Positions 38,018 to 49,502 of a stretch of 64,000 bases of DNA are shown here, piece by piece. The DNA comes from Dentipellis sp. KUC8613 (lineage: Eukaryota; Basidiomycota; Agaricomycetes; Russulales; Hericiaceae). Each line of letters begins with the position of its first letter. Position 1 is the first letter of the stretch. The stretch is taken from NCBI GenBank assembly GCA_002286715.1, contig NSJX01000010.1, positions 2,656 through 66,655 of the forward strand, written 5' to 3'. Position numbers and translations under genes: made by a program. Below the pieces are notes generated by a model. That model was not told the origin of the DNA, searched no databases, and was given only the letters and a program-made list of their open reading frames with translations.

Positions 38018-38899
38018 TTGTCGGCCGTGCCAGATTTCCACTGTGTCAGCCGTCGAGCTGAACCATGGCGAATAAGATGCCGGGCTGTCAGGGTCGGGCT
38101 CCAATCAATTCAGCTTCAGTGAGGCTGCTAGCGTAAATTCAAGGAAGCCCTCTGTGCTTCCGTGATGCCCAGAGACAAGCCGGGTACCATTTTACTGCAT
38201 AAATCCTTATATAAGGGCACCAAAATCGGAGGTCAGCTTGGAGATGTAGGCTCAGTCGTTTGTTATATAAAAATCTGCACAGACGGAACTACGCACCCAG
38301 TGCTCCACAGAGAGAAAATACTATGAAGGAGCAAGAGGTGCCACCAAAGTTACAGCATTGCCTAGTATGACAATGGTCGCATTGTGCCAGGCCAGGTCGA
38401 TCCTGAGCCCCAGTAAAAATCGCGTCTGATGAGAAAGACGCAGAACGACAGAGGTCGGAAGAAGCGCGTACGCGTGAGGTCGGTAGAGCATCGGTTCCTG
38501 TCGGTACCATCACAAAAAGCCGCGCCGGCTTGTTAAGTATCATGGACGGCCGTACCGGTCAAAAATCTGTCGTCCATCCATGACTGGACCAGAACACGGC
38601 AGATCAGGCATGATGCATTGACGCATGATCCTCCGTGATCATCTGTGGCCTCTGACACGCGTGTTGCGGTGCGTGCTCGCGCGTCCTCATGCACATGCGG
38701 GGCGACGAACGGACAAAATTTATATTCGACTTGATAGCCTTTGATTTGTAGCCTCCACGCGCCTTCCTGCTAGATCCTGAATGGCCTCTCTATCTCGCCC
38801 GGCGCGAGCTCCTTCCTTGGCGTGCCCCTTCCTGCCACCTTCCACCTTTGTCCACGCGCCTCGTTTGAGCACGAATCCGATTTCCCGGCCGTGTTTTTA

Positions 38900-39040
38900 C
38901 TCACCCCACATGGGACAAGCCCGACGACCTCACGTACTTGAAGCATAGGTTCCCCCTGCTCGGCGCAAAGGACGATGAGGTGCTGTTTTACCACAAGGTG
39001 CACGTGGCGAACAACCCGAAGGTGGATTCAGAGGCGCTGT
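38900..39040 (+). pseudogene. Isolated coding-like fragment, family unknown
   Basis: One + frame reads FTHPTWDKPDDLTYLKHR and continues as FPLLGAKDDEVLFYHKVHV for about 46 codons with protein-like composition. It ends at a GTGCGTGG donor followed by a TTTAG acceptor at about 39,098, after which the frame stops within a few codons. It looks like a single surviving exon. I do not recognise the protein. Confidence 0.35.
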
Positions 39041-39394
39041 GTGCGTGGTTTCTTTGTATCTTTGTGGCTGCTATTGGTGTGCTGATGTCCTTGTTTAGGT
39101 GTATTGAACTGAAGATCAGGATTGCTTGCCTGCTTTTTCGTTTCGCCCAAGCACGGCCAAGCACGGCTGACCATCTGTCTTTCATACAGAGCGGCCAACA
39201 GTCGGAACCGACCCTGTCGCGCTGTCGTACCGGCCCTCTTGCGCCATCGTGCACCCCTGTGCACGCTAAGCCAACTTGCCTCTGCGCCGCCGCGTCCTCC
39301 AGTCCACGCGAAAACACGCGTGGAGGCGCGTGAGCAGGCGGGTGGCGTCTGGCGTGACGTTCACATCAATTCGATTTTTGTCCGATAAAGGAGA

Positions 39395-40600
39395 ACCGTG
39401 AGCAGTGTGAGGCGTAAATCAAAGGTGCGTTCTGAGCCGTTCTTTAACCCCCGATGTATCCGCCCCACCTGCGTATCGATATCGTTGCGACGATGCCAAC
39501 GCAGAGCGCGCCATGTACTTCCTTCTATGCGCTCTCGAGCGTTCTGATTTACATCAGTTCCCCCAATCTAGACCGTCCTTATGGGACGACACTGAGGCCC
39601 AGCAGCGGCATTACGAGCAGCATCTCGACGAATATCTAGTTCGATTTCTTCGACGCAAACGGCTATTCCAACGCCAGCTACACGTCGGCTGAACCTGCTG
39701 TGAGTCTCTCATTCCTGATTCCTTTCATTTCTTTCATCTATACCCCTCTGGGCGTGGTGAGTATGTGACCGCGGTCGCATGTCTGCTGGCAGCAAAATGG
39801 TGCTCGGCTGTGCAACAGTACAGCATGCGCATGCACTGTTCTTGTACCCATCAAGCATCGCGCCTGTGATGCCAGGTGCGGTCGATGTGCCCTGCTCACC
39901 GGGGCTGGCGTCGAGATATTCCAATTTCTTTCTACCCGCCTTAGAACCACCATGAAGCAGAGCATGCACCAATGCGCGTTTCTTGTACTTTGTCCCCGCT
40001 GCAGACAGGCTGCTGATACTATTTTACTCGTCTCCATTGAACCTACGGTAAATACACAACTCCCAAGCTCGCACGGCTCGCGTCGGACATGTCGAACAGG
40101 CCCGGTCCGAACCCAAGACGATGGACTCCGACGACAGCCCGAACGACACGCATCATGTCTTATACGTTCTTTTGCAGCAGAGTAGCCAGAAGGCGACCAT
40201 ATACCCCATTGGACCCAACATTGTGGACCTGCCATCTGAGGCACAGCGCGCGTTGAGCGATGGACATGAGATCTGGGTCCGTACGTGTTCTATATCCGCG
40301 CTCGGGATTGATTAGAGTATTGACGCCTTGCGTTCTTTGTAGATATATAACTGGTTGCATCAGTACGTGTGTCGAACTCGAACCGCTCGCGCTTGGGTGT
40401 CCTAAGGCTAATCTTGGCCCGCAGTGACCTCGCTCCAAAGCCTGGCGTATTCGCTGAGCTCTAGTACGTGGTGCGTGACCTCTCCAATTCACCATTCCAC
40501 GAAACGTACGCCCTTACCTCGCATTGGCGCGCATACAGACAAAAGTGATCAAGCTCATCACTGGCGTCACGCCCACCTGCGGGAGAGGTGAGCTTGACAT
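39395..40600 (+). pseudogene. Decayed chitin deacetylase copy D (CE4)
   Basis: Exon 1 end is at about 39,411-39,424 (GTAAATCAAAG before GTGCG), exon 2 remnant at about 39,485-39,700, exon 3 equivalent at about 40,040-40,280 ending GGTCC before GTACGT, and GTCACGCCCACCTGC at about 40,565. The exon 1 signal-peptide part is replaced by unrelated sequence. Stops and indels are frequent. Confidence 0.7.
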
Positions 40601-42250
40601 GCAAGCGTCTCCACGAACCTGCACAGAACAACGACGCGAGCGCCTCTGACATCTTCTCTTGCGCCTCAACGACTCGCAACCCGACTTCCGGTCCGTAGAG
40701 TGTCTGCTCCCATCGCCACGCAGCAACAGTACATAGACTCCAGAAGGCGAGCAAATGAATGATGATATATGCGTCATCGAGGAAGGACAGGGATAGAGGG
40801 GGAGGACGATTGTAGAACAACGTACGTGCATCAAATTGCTCGCTATCTACGCCTCGGTTGATTCACAACTGCAACTTTCTCTAGCCGCCATCCTTTCTGC
40901 TGGCCAAGTCAAAACCACACCGCACTTCTGGATCTTCGATTTTGTGCTGAGGTTCTTGGCCGGCGCGCACCCGCACTCGCGCCTGCGATCCATGATGCGT
41001 CGGAAGCGACAATCTTGAGCGCAGGACCTTCGAGTCCGCTCTACCAAGTACGTTGTTCCTGTGTTTGGGGGTCCTTCACGGATTTGACCTTGTTCATCTC
41101 AGTCGTTTAGTTGGGACCGGTCGAGCCTGCACGCGATTGGAATTTACCAGACAGCGATAATGGTTCTGACTTGTGGTAGGTTTCCACCCTGCTTCGGTGT
41201 TGATGACTCCTTCGCATTTGAACCTCACAGATGGTGTGTACGCTCCCTCGCTAGTTCATCATGCTCGTTGCTTATGTCTTAGGAATCGGAAAATGCGTAT
41301 CTACGATATGGCATACAAGCTGCCCGACCTGACGACCTCTGCCCTCAACAGGCTCATGAGTAGACGGGTGGACCATAGCAGCTTCTGCAGAGCCGCACAC
41401 AGGTGTTCGCTTCTATCCCCGTCCCTCAAGCGAGGCCCACCCGCGCGATCCTCGTCAGCTGTTCCTTGACGACCAACTGGCCTGCGATACTTGCGCTTGC
41501 GGACGTGGTCAGCAAGATCGATCAGTTCGTCGTCATCGATGGATTTCCAAGGACATGGCTGACCGCAGCGTGCAGGCATGGTATACAGGATGTCACAGGC
41601 GAGTCTTCATCGTCTACTTATACCCATTCGTTACTGACATGCTCGCAGGCCCTGGAAACGGGTCTTCGGTCCCCACGCGGCTGAAGTCTCTTTCGTATCC
41701 AGTCCAGATCATGATGCGCATCATGTTGTTCATGCCCCGAACGAGAACCTCAATAGCTCGTTTGTGAATCTGCGCATGAACATGTCCGACGTCTACGAGC
41801 TCTACGCACGCTGGCTCATGATGCCCTCAACCGCGTCGTCCCACGAAAACACCACGACGCCCGTCGAGCTCACGCGCAACTACGTCGCTTATTTGTGGGC
41901 AAAATTCCCAATCTGCAGCGTGCATATGCAGAATTCCGTGTCAGTGCGCGGAGTCAGATTCTTGAGGCGCGCTAGAACATTCCTGTCAAATTCATCCAGT
42001 CATCTTCGCAGTGCGTAATCGGTATGCCTCTGCTTATTCTGTTGCCATTGCCCTCATATTGACATGTGTAATTCATGTGGTACAGTCTTTGTGGGTGGCT
42101 TACCATTTGCAAGGCTCTCCTCCGCCTACCCGCAGATTGCACAGACCTCCTCCAGCTAGCTTGTCTACATCTTTGTCTGCAGTACCTTCGCAACCAATCT
42201 CAGTGAGAGCTTGAAGACCCTGTACTTCACGTAGCGCCCACGAATGATAT
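40601..42250 (+). pseudogene. Unidentified gene remnant downstream of CDA copy D
   Basis: Ordered fragments as in the other units: a piece reading HFWIFDF at about 40,924-40,944, AYKLPDLTTSALNRLMS at 41,310-41,360, VIDGFPR near 41,535-41,555, and a long piece at 41,764-42,018 reading NLRMNMSDVYELYARWLMMP. It is closest by eye to the unit after copy A. Frames are broken between pieces. Confidence 0.5.
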
Positions 42251-43750
42251 GTTTCTTTTCCGTCCGTGTGGCCCACCCTGACTGCCGTCCCACAGGTCTG
42301 TTCGAACATATTGCCCGAGTTGATCACTCTACACCACAGAACATTGCTTTTTGAGAGCTGAGATGCATCCTCCTTAGGAACTCTTTGCTGCAGCCCTGCA
42401 TGCACTGCAAGTATACTGCATGCACAGGTCGAGTCACGACACTCGAAAGTTGAAATTGCCCTGTACACAAACCTTCTTGCAAGTTTTAACATGTATCAAA
42501 TTTGAACTCGATCCAGAACGGGGACAGACAACTTCAGATGCAGTCTGGTCTGTTACCTACAATTATTTGTCAGATGTCTTGAATGTGTATGACAGGCATT
42601 GCTCGACTCTGACATAACTCACAAATGCATCGGTGCTCTCCCTAGCTTTCGCCTGGGCAGAGCCTATGTGCTATTGTGCCTGGTCACAAGGGGCAGGAGA
42701 TCCAGTAGAGTGTAGAACACGATAGTGCAGGTGTGTTGTCAGTGTCTTATTTCCATTGTCTTATCACATCGACTATAGACACAAAGAGCCAGCTCAACAG
42801 CCTCTCGTAGATCAATACACACTGGCTGGGAGGATAAGAGATCATATAGGGCAGAAGAATAGGATTGATTTGCCAGGAGTGCTTGAACATGTGTGTCGTT
42901 CTCTGCAGGCCTTGTTTAGCTGATCTCCTTCAATCGTGCATCGTCAGTATGTCTTAGGCATTGACACCAACATCTCAGCCCATTTGATCTTGACAGCAAA
43001 CACCCAGCCTGCGCACGATGCTCAACAGCTGACACACTACTGCTAGGAAGTTCGGCGATAGAACTGGGACACATGTCTCAATGACACGCACTTTCATGTC
43101 CTTGCAGCATCGACTGTCTGTCTTCACGATTGACAAGCACTAGCTAGGGCAATCCATTTGCACTTGCACGGGAACACAATCTCTGTATCAAGGTGCTGTT
43201 CTCAAGAAGGCGACCACACCCATTCAAGCTCAAGCTCGTGATTCCTTTGAAGCAACACCCTGGGCATAGTAGCCCATGTTTAATTTCTTTACAAAGTTTG
43301 GTATACATAGAGACTCTATGTAAATCTGAAGTATTTTTCAATACCATTGCTCATACAGGTACACAAGATAGTGAGAAAGTGATGTATGTGCCAGTGTCAT
43401 CAACAATATCTGCACAGCTCAGGGCGATGGCATCAGAAAACTGCCCTGAGAATTGTGTGCTTTGCATGTCAATTGCAATGGGGCAGAATCCGACCAGGTC
43501 TTGCTGGATAAATATCTCACATATGCTCATCACACTGTGTTTGCAACAGCAAACATGTACAGTAGGATCTATCATGGACTTTGCATGGAAGACGCACAGA
43601 CTGCAGCACATGTACTGGAAGGACAGCCAAAGTGTACTTTTGGGGCATGAAGCCTGTCTGTGAAGGCCACTGAGGACTGGTCATGCAGCATCGGCAAGAT
43701 GTCAGTGTGGATGTGAGGTGGGCACCCCATGAGTGCCAATCTTGTGCATG
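42251..43750. repeat. Repeat blocks S to Z (part), copy 7, CpG-depleted
   Basis: Block S is at about 42,415-42,460, X at 43,128 (reads ATTGACAAGCACTAGC), Y at 43,319, and part of Z at 43,500-43,740. Against the copy at 18.2-19.65 kb, most differences are CG changed to TG or CA. The block ends at the 3' flank of DUF6535 copy 3. No gene is supported. Confidence 0.55.
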
Positions 43751-43815
43751 CAATGGATATCTGAGACACAGAACCAAGAAAAAAATAAGTACAGAGTGAT
43801 CAGCAGAAATCAGAC

Positions 43816-46800
43816 TCAAGCTGGTTCAATTTCTAAGGTGTTCATCTCTACTGCTTCCCCCTCCCCACCAGCCTCTTCATCACCTCTGATATGGGTTTTC
43901 CTTGTATGCCATGTGGATGGTTTGAGCCAACTGAATTTGGTAGGGTGTGTCTTATTTGTATGATGGGCCTCATCTGCAGGGGCAGGAGATTCAAGTAGGT
44001 TGATGCCTTTTTCAAGGAGATCTTTTAATGGACCCAATTCCTGTCATCAAATTATGTTAGCTACTGAAATGAAGGAAAAAGAAATAGCTGACATACAGAT
44101 AGCACTGGAGATTTTGCTTGGAGTAATTTCAAGAATTTTTTAATACCCTGTGAGAAAAAACTACAGATTTCATAGTCAATCAGCTTCAACAATGAAATTA
44201 TGACACAATCATACTTACTATTCATCAGGTATGTCCTTCACATCCACATTCAAATGTTTTTGCCAGTCTATCTTTTGATCCAGAGCTATCTTCAACTCAG
44301 TTGAGATAAGCTGCATACAGATACAAATGTAATGTGTGATAAATGATGGTGATGATTGTGCATCAACATATTCTGTCATTTTGGAGATAAATGACTTCCA
44401 TATATCTTTGTCAATCAAATCATCCTTGTCCAGTATATAGAATACTCTCATGAGAGGAATATATCTAAAATACAACCACTCCCCTCTGTGATGAAAACCA
44501 AATTCCTGGAAGGCAATTGGATTCAAGAAGTTATTCAAGTTAATATTATTACTCAGGTATGCAATTGCTTGTCTTGAAGATCTATTGCTTCCAATGACAT
44601 GTGCATACATGTCTATCCAGCAAGATACTGCATAATCTACAGCTAGATTTGAGCACATTGAATACATTTTTTGCACTGTTTTTAAAAGAGGAGGCAAATT
44701 CATCAAGTCAGCCATTTCAGGATCATTTGCTATAACTTTCTTTGACAAATCACATACACTCATAAATAGGATTCCAATGTTTTTAATATTTTCAGATATC
44801 AATATTCTTTCCACACATTTCATCCACTTTTGTATCCACTGTGGTGTTACAAGGAGAATTGCATCTTTATCTTGACATATTTGTGACATTGCTATGGAAA
44901 TGTCAATAATGGACTTTTCAGACATTTGCTCCCATATGGTGTGAGACATCTTCAGGATATTCATCACTAATTTAGTCAGCTCCACACTGATTGGTATCTT
45001 TGTTTTTATATCTGATCTAGGACTAGTCACAATCTTGAAGAGAAAAAATAATTTGCTTTGCTGCTTTTCATTGCATGCCTTAATGAAGGGATAGCCAAGT
45101 TCACTATTGTTAAGATAATGCTCTACTATAGAGGATAGCAGGTCAAGATAAGGTGGCTGTGAGGTAACTTTACTCATTGAAAAGGAGTTCACAGTTGCCC
45201 AGGCAAGTATATATTCAGGACTATTATAATCAAATCTAGGTGAATTTAAATCCCTATAGCCATCACCATTCAGATACATTTTGAAACCTCCTTGAATATA
45301 AGTTTCTCCAGGAGATAAAGCCACAGTGTATCTCTTTAACTGAAACTCAAATTCAAATGCAATGATCAACTGTTGTGGTGACTTTTCAAGTGCTGATACA
45401 AGTGAATTATATGTTACACTAAAATCACTTTTAATAAAATCATACTTCAACACATCTGTATCTTGAACTGGATGCCTGATGTCTAGCAATCTCTGATATT
45501 TCCAATACAGATGATCATTCGAGTGTTGGTCATGTGTTCTGAAACCACTGTCTGCTATTAAAAAAACCATCACAGCCCATGCATAGTTTTTCTTCTCCTG
45601 ATTGTGATTGTCATCAATTTGTCTACACAATTGATGAACCTTCCCAACCAATGCAAAAAGATCCATGCCTGCCAGGAGCTCAAGTTTATGATGATAAAGA
45701 TGCACACCTGACAGTGCTTGGATAACAATATTAGACACTGTCTCATTTGTTGAGAACCCATGGAGCCAGACTAAGGACTCCATGTCAAGAACATACAGTC
45801 TTTCCTTTACTGTAGCACTCTCCAGCTCTCTTTGGGACTGAAACTTTATCTTTGATTTTTTAAGCAAGTACAGAACCAGCTGTTTCATTTGAGAAATAAG
45901 CTCTGATATTGGAGTCTTATATGAGCACTCCACATATACTGCAGGCAGAGCATTGGCACCAAGATAGATCATATACAATGCTGCTGCTAGCACTCCAGTT
46001 ATGCTTGCACTGACTGTATCCAGGGGCACCAAGAACAGCACAAGTCCAATGAAAAACAGTAATAGTGCAATGTGCATGAAAATAGGCAAGAATCCCACAA
46101 TCTCGGACACATGCCACTTCTCAAGACCAGTATATCTGAAGTGTCTGATATGAGCCTTTTCTTTGCTAGACCCAGAGATAGGTGACACATAATACTGCAG
46201 CCATTGTTTCACCAACACAGAGATCAATGCTGTAGCCAAGCTGAATGCCAGGCTAATGAACCAGAGCCTGTTGACCCATTGGTCAGATGCAGCAACCTGA
46301 AAGGCAGAGGTAGCATTCTGCTGAGACATGGGGACCACAGATGGAGAGACCCCATCAGCCATGGCCCTCTGAAGGCCAACCAGTTCAGTGAGAAGCATTG
46401 CAGAGACCTGAGAATAATCAGGCTGAAGAGACTGAGAGCTTTGTACCACAAAGGTAGTGACCACTGCAGAGAAGAGACCAGCCTGTAATGATTGTGCAAG
46501 AGATGTTAGAGATTATTATCAGCTAAAATTGAAGAGAAACATACAAAGACAAGGAGGACATCAATAGTGTCCTTCCATGCTTCCACCATGTCATCATCCA
46601 TCATTTTGGCTTCATCAAGATAGACCTTCCATACACGAGCATTGGGCTCCAAGCACTTGCCATTCTCATCAACAGGATATTTCTTCTGATAGTCTTCTGG
46701 ATCCCAATATGCTGAAAAAAAATATTGAGAACAATGATGTGTTTGTGGAAGCAAGATAACCTACGGGTGTCCTGCTTCTTGTGGGGTACATTAAACATCT

Positions 46801-46852
46801 TCCTGGGTTTCTTCTTGTGAGCTGAAGATTGAGGATAAGTGACTGCAGGCAT
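43816..46852 (-). CDS. DUF6535 membrane protein, copy 3 (N-terminally interrupted)
   Basis: Model: 46852..46765, 46711..46545, 46482..44219, 44160..44097, 44040..43816; 2,808 nt, 935 aa, with intron positions as in copies 1 and 2. It carries the same domain order: KMMDDDMVEAW, a first membrane span across an intron, LWFISLAFSLATALI, a two-span hairpin, the long helix-rich part, and a tail reading FSWLKPSTWHTRK. I start at the ATG of MPAVTYPQSS, as in copy 1, because an in-frame TAG lies upstream. It is most similar to copy 1 (shared VHLYHHKLELL and PISVELTKL segments where copy 2 differs). The body is CpG-poor. Function unknown. Confidence 0.75.
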
Positions 46853-47418
46853 GTTGGCGACAGAATGCCCATCATCACTCTCAGCATCTTCACCATCTGC
46901 CCCACCATAGACAGACTGCTGTGGGACTGCATCAGTAAAATAATTCTACAACTCCACAAGACAGCTACTGACAGTATCCAAGATAATCTTGCTTTCATAG
47001 TTCATCTGCCCTGAAGAGGATTTATTGCCAGCAGCAAGGTTTGCATCTGCATCGAGGGTCAGCATTAGATGAATGAATCTATCCAGAGATGAAAGAACTC
47101 ACTAAGAGATGCTACGGGTTCATGTTCCGCTACAGCACTGTGAATTGACAAAAGCGAGGCTTTTGTCGATACGTGGTCGTGCTCTATATCGTGACCATGG
47201 CTCGCTGCAGGCAGCATATTAGTTCGCAATCTATCATGGATGAAGAATGCTTACTTGTAGATGCAGCAGCATCAGCGCCGGCGAGAGGGTGGGGATTCGC
47301 GGTAGATACCTCTGGTGGAGATCCTTTATCGGGATCATCGACTTCAATCACTAGTTTGCATTGATGAGTCAATAAACAGCTGATAATACGAGAGTATTCA
47401 AGACATACTCGATGCCAT
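46853..47418 (-). pseudogene. 5' exons of DUF6535 copy 3, cut by a premature stop
   Basis: The ancestral start ATG is intact at 47,418-47,416 and exons equivalent to copy 2 exons 1-3 are open (MASMIEVDDPDKGSPPEV, then HDIEHDHVSTKASLLSIHSA). Exon 4 reaches a TAG at about 46,944-46,946 after the motif SCLVEL. If transcribed from the old promoter, the first frame would end after roughly 100 codons; the main protein would need the downstream ATG. Confidence 0.6.
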
Positions 47419-48770
47419 TGTTAAAGTTTGCGATACGCGGTCGCAGATGATGCCAGACGCAGGATTCAGAGGAAGTCTGTGTGGGTGATGTCGTGGTTGG
47501 AAGGGTACCGACAACGAGGGCGACGCGGATGTCTCCCGCGACATGCCTTCCATTCTCGTTCGTCCTCTCGGAACCCCGACACAAGCGCTGGACCTTTATT
47601 CCTCGCATCTCTTCATGGATCCCGATCAACTTGAATCTCACTAGCAGAGCATCCGTGCCGCCGACACCATGGTGGCAACATGTGACGAGCGGAGAAACGA
47701 AGAGGATGTGGAATCGACAGAGGCAAGTGGCGAATTCTAAGTGCACCCTGACAACGACGTGCATCTAGCAAGGACATCGTCACTTACACGCCCGAACATA
47801 CGCCAGCTACAGCTGTACCTGCCTTTTTGCAAGCTTTCCGAAGTCAACTGAGGCGAAAACCCGCTTTGTACACGCCCTGCTTGCCGACATTTTGTGTTGC
47901 GTCTTGCTTAGCTCGTGCAGCAAGCTGAAGTGTTCCAGCCATCCCACACGTCCGCCCTTACCTTTACCCGCCCTCCAGATCGTGCCAAGAATGGGCTTCA
48001 GCAGCAGCTTCCATCAAATCGCTCGCAGGATCGTGCATCCATCCCAGTCTCTCATCCGGCCCCTACTCGCGTGACGTTCATAAACGATCGCAATACGACG
48101 AAACCTCCGGAGATGCTCGGTTTTAGATGGGATCCCGAGGACTGTAATTGATCACGGCGCGCAGGTTGGGAGGCTGGTAGACCGTGACAAGTGTCTAACC
48201 CGCTCAAATCTCTCCGTCACTGATGCGCTCGCAGGCTTCGAATTAGACATTGATCCTCCTATCCTTGACTGACAATGCCGTGGAGGCCTGCATCCTGAGT
48301 GAGGACCTCGGTATCCTTATTCGCAAATCCATACATGAGTATGTCGAGCATCTCCGACTTCCCCATGCACCCCCGTAACGTTCTAGCTCGAAATTGCATG
48401 TCAATACCACGGCGTCCATGAACCCCATGCCATAGCTACGCCGATTATTCGTTTGTGGACTTCCCTGTCGGCAGCTTCGACATTCGCCTGGTCAATATCG
48501 GCGCATCGGGTCAGATCCTTGTGGTGTGAAAGATTAGTCTCGTGAAGGTCTTGCAGTCGCTCCTGCAGCGCAAATGTGGTGCGCCTATCTTGTCGTTTTC
48601 GAGTTCGTAATGAACTGTGGTGTTTGTAGTTCGTGTGGTGCAGCGTTTGTTGGCGGCACGTCGTCCTTGATATCCTTCTCTACAGATTGCACAGGCGTTC
48701 CCTGACCATCGAATTCGCATTTCACCCGCCACATATTTGGTGACAGATCTTCACAATCGAACCTCCGGAA
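47419..48770 (+). repeat. Partial repeat block R, divergent from DUF6535 copy 3
   Basis: It resembles the flank of copy 2: a GACATGCCTTCCATTC string at about 47,540 and a CCCGACACAAGCGC string at about 47,574. Later pieces match the 3' part of the unidentified gene, for example a frame at about 48,450-48,527 reading FPVGSFDIRLVNIGASGQIL, the best-preserved version of that exon in the window. The CDA part is absent. Confidence 0.45.
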
Positions 48771-49502
48771 CACCTATTGTTCGACCATATGGCGGATCAC
48801 GATTCCTCTTCCTCTCATAGTCTCGAATGTCTTACGATGCGGGACCACAAACTTGTCCATTGTAAACGTCTTCAATCAGTGCGTGAATTTTCCCAGATCA
48901 TCTAATCAGCTCAGTAGGGGCTCCGAGCATTTGCTGTCGCAATCGAATGCATTGCCCGCTTGACTTGCTGCTGCGGACTGTCGGCACGTCTGCTGTTCTT
49001 CTCAGAGTGGGGAGCTTCAAATGGCTGACCTGCTAAGTCTGCCGGATGGTCATTCAATGGATCCGATGGTGAATTATGTATGAAGTTTGAATGGTTGGCG
49101 TTAACCTCCTGTATTATTGAGTGTATACATCGTTGTCCTGAGGCTCTATCGCGTTCGTGCGTCGGGCTTGACCATCATACATCGCAGCTCTGAATCCTGG
49201 ATCAGTAATTGTATACTCAAGTCAACCACAAAAGCTTTCATATCGACACAACGACTCTGCTGCTATGATAAATATAATACTAGGAGAGAGCAGTTGCTAC
49301 GACTCGGATGTCACGTCATTGTCACACTCATCGCCACGCGTCACGCGTCACTCTGCAGCCAGTTCGCGCGGGACACGTCTACTGTCCGCGTCTGCACTAC
49401 CTCTATATACACCGGCCGCTCTCGTATCCCCTCTCACTCTTTGAATCTTCGAGGCTCTTCAAATAAATTTGCGACACTGCGCCTGCGGGAAAATCAATCA
49501 CA
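48771..49502. other. Boundary between repeat region and core genes; SEC13 5' flank
   Basis: No repeat block is recognised after about 48,800. The right half should hold the SEC13 promoter: a TATATA string at 49,404-49,409 lies 94 nt before the ATG. Short frames at 49,117-49,593 are not supported. Confidence 0.45.
49404..49409 (+). promoter_or_regulatory. TATA-like box upstream of SEC13
   Basis: TATATA, 94 nt upstream of the start codon at 49,503. Distance and context fit a core promoter, but short AT strings are common. Confidence 0.35.

Larger units (their letters stand above)
37925..39394. other. Unique spacer between aspartic protease and CDA copy D
   Basis: About 1.5 kb that does not match the repeat blocks. 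It holds the protease promoter, a second TATATAAG-like string near 38,209, an 84-codon - strand frame (38,289-38,543) with no recognised similarity, and one coding-like + strand fragment described separately. Confidence 0.4.
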
